A DNA stretch of 7,768 nucleotides from QGNO01 sp964493125 (GCA_964493125.1 CAZBMS010000066.1:1-7768), one strand, 5' to 3'; shown: positions 1 through 6,777, numbered from the stretch's first letter. Numbers and translations are program-made. Notes: generated by a model not told the origin, from the sequence alone.

Positions 1-1629
1 GTGTTTGGAACTCTTGTGGCTACGTCTTTGCCGATAGCAATGGCGGCAATTACCGTAGGTATTACGATGGCGATAGTTTATGGAATTGCCCAATTCACTG
101 ACGTTTCAATTTTTGTACTTAATATTGCTTCATTCTTGGGAATCGGCATAGCGATTGATTACACCTTAATGATTGTGAGTAGATTCCGTGAAGAGCTTGA
201 AAAGCGACCCACTGACGAGGCTGTAGCGGTTACACTGGATACGGCCGGTCGCGCGATTCTTTTCTCTGGAATTACTACTGTGGTTGGCCTGTCGGGTTTA
301 TTCTTTATTCCGTTCATGTTTTTCCGATCTATGGGTGCTGGGGGAGTAACAGTTATCTTTGTCTCTGTACTGGTTGCTCTTACATTGGTTCCTGCAATAT
401 TGGGTATATTGGGTCATCGTGTGAATAGTCTGAGAATCTTACGTATGGAGAATCGAAACAGGGGTGTCTGGAGACGAGTTGCTTACGCTGTCATGGCACA
501 TCCTATACTAATATCTGTACCTCTTATGGCAGGATTGATATTGCTTGGAACTCCTTTCTTGGGGGTTAAACTTGGAACTCCTTGGGCTAGTGTTCTGCCT
601 TCTGATTCCGAGCCTAGGTTAGGTTGGGAGTTTGTAGAAGATAAGCTTAGTCCAGGCCAGTTGTCACCAGTGGTAATAGTCCTAGAAGATTCCGAGGGAG
701 TATTGAACCCAAACCTGATAGGGGAAATGCATGACTTTGTTCATGAATTAGAGTTAGATCCTAGAGTAGAGCGAATTGAGAGCATAGTTACGTTAGATCG
801 ATCTCTCAATAAAGAGGATTACCAAAGAATGTATGGCCTGGGATTGGATAATCTTCCTGCAGAGATTGGTACGGCACTCAGCAGTTATGGATCTGAAGAC
901 GTGACGATTATTAACGTGTTTTCCAAAACAGCCCCGGTTTCTTCTGAAAGCAAAGCTCTAGTTGAAGATATACGCGCTGTTGGGAAGATAGGCAATAGCG
1001 AGTTCTTGGTCACTGGCGACACGGCAGATTTGCAGGACTCACTTGATCATATGTATGAGTACTTTCCGACGGTAATCTTATACATAGTAATAGCAACATA
1101 TGTGGTCTTGCTGTTGCTCTTTAGATCTGTATTGCTCCCGCTCAAAGCTATTTTGATGAATGCTATGAGCATGTTTGCTACTTATGGGGCGTTAGTGTTT
1201 ATATTTCAGCAGGGCCACTTCCAAGCTCTTTTGGGGTTCGAGGCTACAGGATACTTGGAAGGGACGTTACCTATTATTCTGTTTTGTATAGTGTTTGGAC
1301 TCAGTATGGACTATGAAGTTTTCTTGTTGAGTCGAATAAAGGAGCACTATGATAAAACAGCAGACAATACCACCAGTGTAGCTATAGGGCTCGAGCAAAC
1401 TGGTCGCATCATAACAAGTGCGGCAATGATTCTAGTATTAGTTGCAGCAGCGTTTGCCACTAGCGATGTTATCGTAGTGAAAGCTTTTGGTGTTGGTACA
1501 GCCCTCGCAATTTTCTTGGACTCGACAGTGATTAGGGCCTTATTAGTCCCTGCACTGATGAGAATAATGGGTGATTTTAACTGGTGGGCGCCGAGTTTCT
1601 TGCGTGGCAAAACGACTACATATAGTTAG
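1..1629 (+). CDS. MMPL/RND-superfamily transporter, C-terminal part (5' end outside window)
   Basis: This is an inner-membrane exporter of the MMPL family. Such proteins use the proton gradient to move lipids, hydrophobic compounds or drugs; the substrate here cannot be read. The 542 visible residues hold the end of the first membrane domain, an extracytoplasmic loop at about residues 190-350, and a complete second membrane domain at about 350-525. The family motif occurs twice: GIGIAIDYTLMIVSRFREEL at 47-66 (Asp53-Tyr54) and FGLSMDYEVFLLSRIKEHYD at 432-451 (Asp437-Tyr438). These are the intramembrane Asp-Tyr pairs tied to proton coupling in MmpL proteins. The end (FNWWAPSFLRG) matches the usual MMPL tail. 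Family members are usually 700 residues or more, so the first membrane helix and first loop are missing. The GTG at base 1 is almost certainly an internal valine codon. The frame ends at TAG, 104 bp before the MFS gene on the same strand. Confidence 0.93.
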   Translation: MFGTLVATSLPIAMAAITVGITMAIVYGIAQFTDVSIFVLNIASFLGIGIAIDYTLMIVSRFREELEKRPTDEAVAVTLDTAGRAILFSGITTVVGLSGLFFIPFMFFRSMGAGGVTVIFVSVLVALTLVPAILGILGHRVNSLRILRMENRNRGVWRRVAYAVMAHPILISVPLMAGLILLGTPFLGVKLGTPWASVLPSDSEPRLGWEFVEDKLSPGQLSPVVIVLEDSEGVLNPNLIGEMHDFVHELELDPRVERIESIVTLDRSLNKEDYQRMYGLGLDNLPAEIGTALSSYGSEDVTIINVFSKTAPVSSESKALVEDIRAVGKIGNSEFLVTGDTADLQDSLDHMYEYFPTVILYIVIATYVVLLLLFRSVLLPLKAILMNAMSMFATYGALVFIFQQGHFQALLGFEATGYLEGTLPIILFCIVFGLSMDYEVFLLSRIKEHYDKTADNTTSVAIGLEQTGRIITSAAMILVLVAAAFATSDVIVVKAFGVGTALAIFLDSTVIRALLVPALMRIMGDFNWWAPSFLRGKTTTYS

Positions 1630-1698
1630 TTATCCATAGTTGTTACACTCGAAGTTTGTCAGCCCATTCAATTAGATTGAACAAGTGAGGTTTGAGTT

Positions 1699-1737
1699 AT
1701 GGGAATGTTTGAATGTATCAATAAGGGGACTCGTTGA
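1699..1737 (+). CDS. possible 12-codon leader peptide upstream of the MFS gene
   Basis: An ATG at 1699 opens a 12-residue reading frame, MGMFECINKGTR. A purine-rich GTGAGG at 1685-1690 lies 8 nt upstream, a good Shine-Dalgarno distance. Its TGA stop (1735-1737) overlaps the TTG start of the MFS gene (1734-1736) by two bases, in another frame. That geometry would allow translational coupling or a translation-sensitive switch. The codons show no run of one amino acid that would suggest attenuation by a particular tRNA. A frame this short arises easily by chance, so this is a candidate only. Confidence 0.27.
   Translation: MGMFECINKGTR
1723..1728 (+). promoter_or_regulatory. ribosome binding site of the MFS gene (decides TTG start)
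   Basis: AAGGGG lies 5 nt before TTG 1734 and 14 nt before the in-frame ATG at 1743. The spacing favours the TTG start, which adds three residues (MTD) to the N-terminus. Confidence 0.6.
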
Positions 1738-3002
1738 CTGACATGAACAGTCCACAAGATCTGTCCTTGTGCACTGACAGAAGTCCAGGATTTATCAAAG
1801 GTTTATTCAGTAGCTTTATATTGTATCCGGCGTTTAGTTATTTGTGGTTCGCAGGACTTTTTTCTTTGACTGGAGTTTGGATGCAGACTTTAGTTCTTGG
1901 TTGGGTTTCTTACGAACTTACTGGATCAGCGTTTCTTTTGGCTGTTTTCACTACAGCAAGATTGTCTCCAATGTTCCTAGGGCCTATAGGTGGTGTGTTG
2001 GCAGACCGTTTAAATCGTATTCGATTCATGATGATCATTTTCTTTGTAATGGCAATTGTGAGTGTAGGGCTGGCGTTGCTTTCAAGTTTCGGAAGACTCG
2101 AATATTGGCATATTGTTGTCGGTGGTTTCCTATTGGGAATAGGGGGTGCTCCTTTACAACCTGCTAGGGTTTCTATGATTACTGACGTCGTTGATAGAAA
2201 GGACCTTACTAACGCGATGGCGATGAATTCCGTAGCCTTCGACATAACGCGTGTTTTAGGTCCTGCAGTAGGTGGCGTGCTTTTGGATTTTTTGGGTGTT
2301 GCTAACTCCTTATGGATTTCAGTGATTTGGTACATAGTGGCTATAGCTAGCTTAGTTCCTATATTTAATCTCAAAGGTTCGACAGTGCGCACAACAGGGA
2401 GCCCGTTTAGTGATGTGTACGACGGATTTAAGATAGTCTTCACAAGCAGGACCATATTGCTTGTATTGTGCGTTACTTTTGTAGTTAACGGTCTAGCCTG
2501 GCCAGTTTATCAGGCGTTCATGCCTATTTTTGCAAAAGACATACTTAACGCTGGCCCTGACGGGTTGGGATTTTTGCAGACGGCGTCTGGCATTGGTGCT
2601 TTGATAAGCGCTATTGGTCTAGCTTATTTAGGAGACGTGACTTATAAGGGTAAAATTTACATTTTAGGATCAGGCTTCCTTGGTGTGTTTTTATTAGTGT
2701 TTGCCTTATCTGAGTCCTACTTGTTGTCACTGGCTGCTATGTTTACATATGGTTTAGTCAGTTCAGGTTTTGGGGTTATGCAAAGCACATTGTTGATGAC
2801 ATTGAGCCCACCTGAATTGAGGGGTAGGGTGATGGGGATGATGATCTTTTTCATCGGGGTACTTCCATTGGGTACCTTGGTACATGGTGCTATCGCTACA
2901 TTAATAGGGGTTCCGTATGCAACGGCATTGGCTGGTGGGGGATTGGCGATCACCATGACCGCCTTTTTCATTTGGTCCCCCACATTAAGGAAGTTGAGTT
3001 GA
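1734..3002 (+). CDS. MFS_3/EntS-like major facilitator efflux transporter
   Basis: A complete 422-residue inner-membrane secondary transporter, a normal length for a 12-helix MFS protein. It belongs to the group of the enterobactin exporter EntS and DHA3-type drug pumps, which run on the proton gradient; the substrate is unknown. The first-helix region with WMQTLVLGWVSYELTGSAF (49-67) is typical of the group. The MFS motif A loop GGVLADRLNRIRF follows at 86-98 (Asp91, Arg92, Arg95). A second conserved loop, PPELRGRVMGM, lies at 359-369 and is the C-half counterpart. There is a soluble stretch at about 212-235 between the halves. The TTG start is chosen from the AAGGGG at 1723-1728. The gene follows the MMPL gene by 104 bp with no obvious terminator between, so co-transcription is possible. 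Its 3' end faces clpC with 21 bp between the stop codons. No frameshift is seen. Confidence 0.93.
   Translation: MTDMNSPQDLSLCTDRSPGFIKGLFSSFILYPAFSYLWFAGLFSLTGVWMQTLVLGWVSYELTGSAFLLAVFTTARLSPMFLGPIGGVLADRLNRIRFMMIIFFVMAIVSVGLALLSSFGRLEYWHIVVGGFLLGIGGAPLQPARVSMITDVVDRKDLTNAMAMNSVAFDITRVLGPAVGGVLLDFLGVANSLWISVIWYIVAIASLVPIFNLKGSTVRTTGSPFSDVYDGFKIVFTSRTILLVLCVTFVVNGLAWPVYQAFMPIFAKDILNAGPDGLGFLQTASGIGALISAIGLAYLGDVTYKGKIYILGSGFLGVFLLVFALSESYLLSLAAMFTYGLVSSGFGVMQSTLLMTLSPPELRGRVMGMMIFFIGVLPLGTLVHGAIATLIGVPYATALAGGGLAITMTAFFIWSPTLRKLS
2935..2983. repeat. 8-bp GC-rich inverted repeat at the 3' end of the MFS gene
   Basis: GTGGGGGA (2935-2942) is matched exactly by TCCCCCAC (2976-2983), with 33 nt between the arms. 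It lies inside the last 25 codons of the MFS gene and about 40 nt beyond the clpC stop on the other strand. It encloses the smaller hairpin at 2945-2968. Part of the G-run comes from glycine codons, so chance is a real alternative. Confidence 0.4.
2945..2968 (+). terminator. terminator-like hairpin plus T5, inside the MFS 3' coding end
   Basis: GGCG (2945-2948) pairs with CGCC (2960-2963). After one A-C mismatch, TCA (2950-2952) pairs with TGA (2956-2958) around a CCA loop. TTTTT (2964-2968) follows at once. This has the shape of a short intrinsic terminator on the plus strand, but it lies about 35 nt before the MFS stop codon, so a strong effect would truncate the message. On the minus strand, where clpC transcripts run out, there is no T-run after the stem. 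Low confidence as a working terminator. Confidence 0.2.
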
Positions 3003-3023
3003 AGTAGTTACTAAGCCGAAACA

Positions 3024-5471
3024 CTATGCTGCGACAGGGACTTTACTTTGATCTAATCCGAAAATTAAGCCTTCTTCGTCAGCATCTACTATAACTATAT
3101 CTCCAGACTTACACTCGCCAGCCAATATTTTTTTAGATAATTGATTTTCCAGGTATCTTTGGACAGTTCTGCGCAAAGGCCGAGCTCCAAATGCGGGGTC
3201 AAATCCGGTGTTGGCAAGCCATTTACGGGCTTTGTCAGTAAGTTTTGCTTTAACACCATGTTCAGTAAGCCTATCGGCAACACCACCCATCACAAGATCA
3301 ACTATTTCCTCTATTTGGTCTTGTGTTAGAGGGTCAAATACCACTATCTCATCGATTCTGTTAAGAAACTCTGGCCTGAATGCTTTTTTAAGTTCAGTTT
3401 CAACTGAAGACCTAAGTCGTTCTCTCTCAGATTCTACATTTTGTCCACTTCGAAATCCCATCGATGATCGATTCAGATTTGCGGTGCCCAGATTGCTGGT
3501 CATTATTATTACTGTGTTACGAAAATCTACTGTCCTTCCATGACCGTCTGTGAGTCTACCGTCATCTAATATTTGGAGTAGAATATTGAAAACATCGCTA
3601 TGTGCTTTCTCAATCTCATCGAAAAGAACTACTCTGTAAGGTCTCCGACGAACCGCTTCGGTTAATTGTCCACCATCTTCGTGCCCTATGTATCCTGGTG
3701 GGGCTCCAATTAGTCGTGATACGGAATGTTTTTCCATGTATTCGGACATGTCTATTCTGACCATATTTTGTTCGTCATCAAACAAGAAATGGGCTAAGGA
3801 CCTGGCTAACTCAGTTTTGCCGACACCGGTAGGTCCGAGGAATACGAAACTTCCAACTGGCTTATCTGGATCTTTCATGCCAGCCCTCGCTCGCCTTATT
3901 GCATCCGATATGACTTTTATCGCTGGATTTTGTCCTATAACTCGTTGATGCAGCCGTTCTTCCATGTGAAGTAGACGTTCAGCTTCCTCTTCGAGCAATT
4001 GATGAACTGGAATGCCAGTCCATGTGCCGATCAGTTCAGCGATAATACCTGAAGTAACCGAGTCGTCGATTTTGTTTTCTTTGAAATAAACCGCCTTCTC
4101 GATTTGATGTTCCTGTTCCAGTTTGAGTTTTTCAGATTGCAAACTCGCTGCTTGTTCATAATCTGATCTTTCGGATGCTGCTCTATGTTCATCCGTCAGC
4201 TGTTTAATTTTACGTTCCTTGTCGCGGAGACGTTTTGGAAGTGTTTCAGCGTCAAGGCGTAACTTGCTAGCTGCTTCATCAATTAGGTCAACAGCTTTGT
4301 CTGGTAAATTTCTCTCTGTGAGATAGCGGCTGCTCAATTTTACTGCTGCGTCTAACGCGGAATCCTCTATTTTTATTTTATGGTGTGATTCGTAGCGCGG
4401 CCTGACGGCTTTAAGCATTTCTAGTGCGTCGTCTTCAGCCGGTTCTCCAACCCAAATCGGTTGGAATCGTCGTTCTAGAGCTGAATCTTTCTCGATATAC
4501 CTTCTATATTCGTCTGGTGTGGTAGCTCCAATGGTTTGAAGATCTCCGCGTGCCAGAGCAGGTTTCATAAGGTTTGAAGCGTCTATGGCTCCTTCAGCAC
4601 TTCCGGCACCCACGACATTATGAATCTCATCTATAAATAGTATGATTTCGCCTTTTGCTCCCTTAACTTCGTCCATTACTGCCTTTAGACGTTCTTCGAA
4701 CTCACCTCTAAATTTTGCCCCAGCGATCAGTGATCCCATATCAAGTGAAATGACACGTTTCCCTTTAAGGATATCCGGGACATCTTCGGACACTATTCGC
4801 TGGGCTAGCCCTTCTGCAACCGCTGTTTTACCTACGCCTGCTTCACCTATGATTGCTGGGTTGTTTTTGGTGCGCCGCGTTAGTGTTTGCATAAGTCTAT
4901 GTATCTCATCGTTTCGACCCACTACTGGATCAAGCTTGCTTCCCATAGCAAGTGCAGTAAGATCGATTCCATATTTTGACAAAGCGCGATATTTGCTTTC
5001 GGCACGTTGATCAGTTATCCGAGCACTACCTCTGACTTGCTGTAGAGCTTGATATATCTTTTCCTGATCGATTCCAAACTGGCTGAAAATTTCATGTGAA
5101 TTTCCGTCTTCTATCAGTACGCAGCCGATAAGAATATGTTCAGTTCCTATGAATTCATCTTTTAGCCTGTCGGCTTCGCCTTTCGCATTTTCAACTGCGC
5201 GTATGGCTCTAGGAGTAGCATATACTTGAGTAGGTGTGGATTCTAAGCGAGGTCTACTTTCTAAGGCATCTTCGATTTTGGTTTTCATTGCTTCAATGTC
5301 AACACCTAACTCTTCTAGTGCCTCTACTGGGACGCCGTGTTCAAGGCGTAGTAGTGCTATAAGAATATGTTCAATATCCCATTCGGAATGTTGGTATTCT
5401 CTTACAGCCTCTTGCGAGCTGTTTAATACTTCCTGTGCCTGTTCCGTAAAATTATCAGGTTTTAAAATCAT
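3024..5471 (-). CDS. clpC: ClpC-type AAA+ unfoldase (Clp protease ATP-binding subunit)
   Basis: A cytoplasmic hexameric ATPase that unfolds damaged proteins and threads them into ClpP. All 815 residues are present, a normal length for ClpC. Order: Clp_N double repeat (about 4-146). AAA1 with Walker A GEAGVGKT (209-216), pore loop GAKFRGEFE (about 251-259), Walker B ending Asp281-Glu282 and arginines 334-335. A short middle region with a UVR-like motif (about 422-457, core YEQAASLQ). AAA2 with GPTGVGKT (546-553), pore loop GYIG (593-596), Walker B Asp618-Glu619 and sensor-2 GARPLRR (762-768). Met-Gly-Phe at 671-673 sits where ClpC/ClpA proteins carry the ClpP-docking loop; ClpB lacks it and has a much longer coiled middle domain. 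That favours ClpC over ClpB. The ATG has AAGGA 4 nt upstream (minus strand 5480-5476) and a second GGAG at 5487-5484. It lies 60 bp after hspR and is probably HspR-controlled. Confidence 0.96.
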   Translation of the reverse strand: MILKPDNFTEQAQEVLNSSQEAVREYQHSEWDIEHILIALLRLEHGVPVEALEELGVDIEAMKTKIEDALESRPRLESTPTQVYATPRAIRAVENAKGEADRLKDEFIGTEHILIGCVLIEDGNSHEIFSQFGIDQEKIYQALQQVRGSARITDQRAESKYRALSKYGIDLTALAMGSKLDPVVGRNDEIHRLMQTLTRRTKNNPAIIGEAGVGKTAVAEGLAQRIVSEDVPDILKGKRVISLDMGSLIAGAKFRGEFEERLKAVMDEVKGAKGEIILFIDEIHNVVGAGSAEGAIDASNLMKPALARGDLQTIGATTPDEYRRYIEKDSALERRFQPIWVGEPAEDDALEMLKAVRPRYESHHKIKIEDSALDAAVKLSSRYLTERNLPDKAVDLIDEAASKLRLDAETLPKRLRDKERKIKQLTDEHRAASERSDYEQAASLQSEKLKLEQEHQIEKAVYFKENKIDDSVTSGIIAELIGTWTGIPVHQLLEEEAERLLHMEERLHQRVIGQNPAIKVISDAIRRARAGMKDPDKPVGSFVFLGPTGVGKTELARSLAHFLFDDEQNMVRIDMSEYMEKHSVSRLIGAPPGYIGHEDGGQLTEAVRRRPYRVVLFDEIEKAHSDVFNILLQILDDGRLTDGHGRTVDFRNTVIIMTSNLGTANLNRSSMGFRSGQNVESERERLRSSVETELKKAFRPEFLNRIDEIVVFDPLTQDQIEEIVDLVMGGVADRLTEHGVKAKLTDKARKWLANTGFDPAFGARPLRRTVQRYLENQLSKKILAGECKSGDIVIVDADEEGLIFGLDQSKVPVAA

Positions 5472-5493
5472 TTTTTCCTTCTGCTCCTGCTAA

Positions 5494-5521
5494 GTTTTAT
5501 GAGTTGATTGTATTTTGTTAA
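5494..5521 (-). promoter_or_regulatory. weak candidate promoter for clpC between hspR and clpC
   Basis: On the minus strand TTAACA (5521-5516; one mismatch to TTGACA) is followed after 16 bp by TAAAAC (5499-5494; two mismatches to TATAAT). Transcription would begin near 5487 and leave a short leader holding the clpC ribosome site. AT-rich gaps often give such matches, so this is only a candidate. Confidence 0.27.
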
Positions 5522-5523
5522 AG
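5503..5523. promoter_or_regulatory. degenerate HAIR-like HspR site before clpC (candidate)
   Basis: One half-site is GTTGAT (5503-5508), identical to the plus-strand left half of the better site at 6816-6836. At the same 21-bp spacing the other half is TTAAAG (5518-5523), matching ATCAAG at four of six bases. It overlaps the candidate -35 box at 5516-5521, where a repressor would act. The match is imperfect and based on one comparison. Confidence 0.25.
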
Positions 5524-5524
5524 C

Positions 5525-5543
5525 GAAGCACTCAGGGTGCTTC
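5525..5543 (-). other. hairpin over the hspR stop codon (partial terminator or processing site?)
   Basis: GAAGCAC (5525-5531) and GTGCTTC (5537-5543) form a perfect 7-bp stem with a 5-nt loop. In the minus-strand transcript the loop and stem contain the last codons and UGA stop of hspR. Only a short GCUUU follows, not a true U-tract, so full termination is unlikely. A partial terminator, an RNase stop or an mRNA-stabilising element between hspR and clpC are all possible. Confidence 0.4.
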
Positions 5544-5882
5544 TGCCCGCTTCCCATCCGTCAAAGCTGGAGTGCTTTCTGCCAGCCTGATACGATTCAA
5601 CTCCGATGTGACATTTTTCAATTTGGACTCGAGCTCCGTTATTTTCTCCATCAATTTCAGGGTGACCTCTGCTCCGGCGAGATTCATTCCCATGTCTTCC
5701 ATCAGAGATTTGATTCTTCGCAATCGATCCAGATCTCTTTCAGAATAGTAGCGCCTATTTCCGTCTGAGCGGGACGGCACTATTAAGCCTGCCCTCTCAT
5801 AATATCTGAGGGTTTGTTGATGGACTCCTACCATACGTGCGGCCACACTAATTACATAAATTGGCTCGTCCATGTTGTTCAT
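5532..5882 (-). CDS. hspR: HspR, MerR-family heat-shock repressor
   Basis: HspR binds HAIR operators and represses chaperone genes; in Streptomyces and Mycobacterium it needs DnaK as co-repressor, so free DnaK reports stress. The 116-residue protein has the MerR winged helix at about 8-75: YVISVAARMVGVHQQTLRYYERAGL is the helix-turn-helix, and NRRYYSERDLDRLRRIKSL is the wing and next helix. A short helical region follows (about 75-100), probably a dimer coil, then a polar tail. There are no cysteines, so it is unlike metal- or redox-sensing MerR proteins. The ATG at 5882 overlaps the dnaJ TGA as ATGA, a sign of translational coupling. A purine-rich GAGAA upstream may serve as the ribosome site; the alternative Met4 has none. 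A cbpA-hspR pairing is known from Helicobacter pylori, and dnaJ-hspR from Actinobacteria. Probably autoregulated through the site at 6816-6836. Confidence 0.93.
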   Translation of the reverse strand: MNNMDEPIYVISVAARMVGVHQQTLRYYERAGLIVPSRSDGNRRYYSERDLDRLRRIKSLMEDMGMNLAGAEVTLKLMEKITELESKLKNVTSELNRIRLAESTPALTDGKRAEAP

Positions 5883-6739
5883 AAGTTCTCTTTTTCTCCA
5901 ATTCGCGCTTGCTTAAGTGACTCGAAAAGTCTTATCTCTTCGTCAGTTAAATTGGTAGGCAAGACAACCTTTAAAGCTGCGAACAAATCTCCTATACGTC
6001 CTTTATTTTCTAGGCTGGGTATACCTTGTCCCTTGAGGCGAAACATTTGACCGTTCTGGCTTTCTGGTGGTACTGCCAGCATGACCTTACCCTTGATGGT
6101 AGTTACTTCCTGTTCGCTCCCCAGTACCGCTTCGACTAGTGATATTGAAAGATCGGTGTATAGATTGTCCCCTTTTCGTACAAATTTATGGTGGGGAGTG
6201 ACTTTGATTACAAGGTAGATGTCTACTGCTGCAGCATTAATGTGTATCTTTGACCCGTTGTCCACCCCTGCAGGTATTTTTACCTCTATTCTTTTTGTAT
6301 GTGGGCGTGGTAGCTGAACAGTTCTTTCAGCTCCAGCATATGCTTCCTCCAAGGAGATTTCAGTTGAAATTTCTATAGGAGGCTTTTTTCTTGATGCTCT
6401 ACCACCAAAGAATCCTTCAAAAATGGAGCCTAAATTTCCGAGATTTCCAAGATCACCGAATTCCACTGACACACCACCTGGTCCTCTAGATTGTGAGCTA
6501 AACCCTCCTTGGTTTGCATATTTCCAATTGTTACCATATTGATCATATTGCCGGCGCTTCTGCGAATCTGAGAGGATCTCATACGCTTCGTTTATTTCTT
6601 TAAATTTAGATTCAGCGACTTTGTCCCCTGGGTTTACATCAGGGTGAAATTGTCTAGCAAGCTTCCTAAACGCTTGCCTAATATCTTTGTCAGAGGCGCT
6701 TCGATTAACTCCGAGAGTGTTATAGAAATCGTTTACCAT
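5879..6739 (-). CDS. cbpA: CbpA-type (class B) DnaJ co-chaperone
   Basis: A cytoplasmic J-domain protein that delivers clients to DnaK and stimulates its ATPase. In 286 residues: J domain at about 4-68 with His-Pro-Asp at 32-34 and the YDQYG end; a Gly/Phe-rich linker at about 75-115 holding an unusual GDLGNLGNLG stretch before FEGFFGG; then two substrate-binding beta domains at about 120-195 and 196-262. The protein has no cysteine, so the CxxCxGxG zinc repeats of true DnaJ are absent. This makes it class B (CbpA/DnaJ2) rather than class A. No dnaK or grpE is in the window, so its Hsp70 partner is encoded elsewhere. The start fits family N-termini (M-x-x-DFYNTLGV), but no Shine-Dalgarno precedes it; a promoter lies so close that the mRNA should be nearly leaderless. 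First gene of the cbpA-hspR-clpC block. Confidence 0.94.
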   Translation of the reverse strand: MVNDFYNTLGVNRSASDKDIRQAFRKLARQFHPDVNPGDKVAESKFKEINEAYEILSDSQKRRQYDQYGNNWKYANQGGFSSQSRGPGGVSVEFGDLGNLGNLGSIFEGFFGGRASRKKPPIEISTEISLEEAYAGAERTVQLPRPHTKRIEVKIPAGVDNGSKIHINAAAVDIYLVIKVTPHHKFVRKGDNLYTDLSISLVEAVLGSEQEVTTIKGKVMLAVPPESQNGQMFRLKGQGIPSLENKGRIGDLFAALKVVLPTNLTDEEIRLFESLKQARIGEKENL

Positions 6740-6748
6740 AGGCGAAGG

Positions 6749-6777
6749 ATTCTATCTATGCATTACTAATCTGTCAA
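6749..6777 (-). promoter_or_regulatory. near-consensus sigma-70/sigma-A promoter for cbpA-hspR-clpC
   Basis: On the minus strand a perfect TTGACA (6777-6772) is followed after exactly 17 bp by TAGAAT (6754-6749), one mismatch to TATAAT. The -10 box ends nine bases before the A of the dnaJ ATG (6739). A start at G6743 gives a 4-nt leader; a start at 6739 gives none. The missing Shine-Dalgarno fits this. Confidence 0.7.

Noticed and set aside
1..3. GTG at the first base as the true start of the MMPL gene
   Set aside because: The protein begins in the middle of the first membrane domain and is about 200 residues shorter than family members; the window edge cuts the gene.
1743..1745. ATG as start of the MFS gene
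   Set aside because: It lies 14 nt from AAGGGG, too far; TTG at 1734 lies 5 nt from it. The ATG remains possible.
1910..2455. 181-codon minus-strand frame inside the MFS gene
   Set aside because: Antisense shadow of a clear transporter gene; no family features, only low-complexity lysine- and threonine-rich sequence.
3208..3543. 111-codon plus-strand frame inside clpC
   Set aside because: Antisense shadow of the conserved AAA2 region, with no recognisable protein features.
4642..5010. 122-codon plus-strand frame inside clpC
   Set aside because: Serine- and proline-rich antisense shadow of the conserved AAA1 region.
3024..5471. ClpB assignment for the AAA+ gene
   Set aside because: The middle region is short and UVR-like instead of the long ClpB coiled coil, and a ClpP-docking type MGF is present in AAA2.
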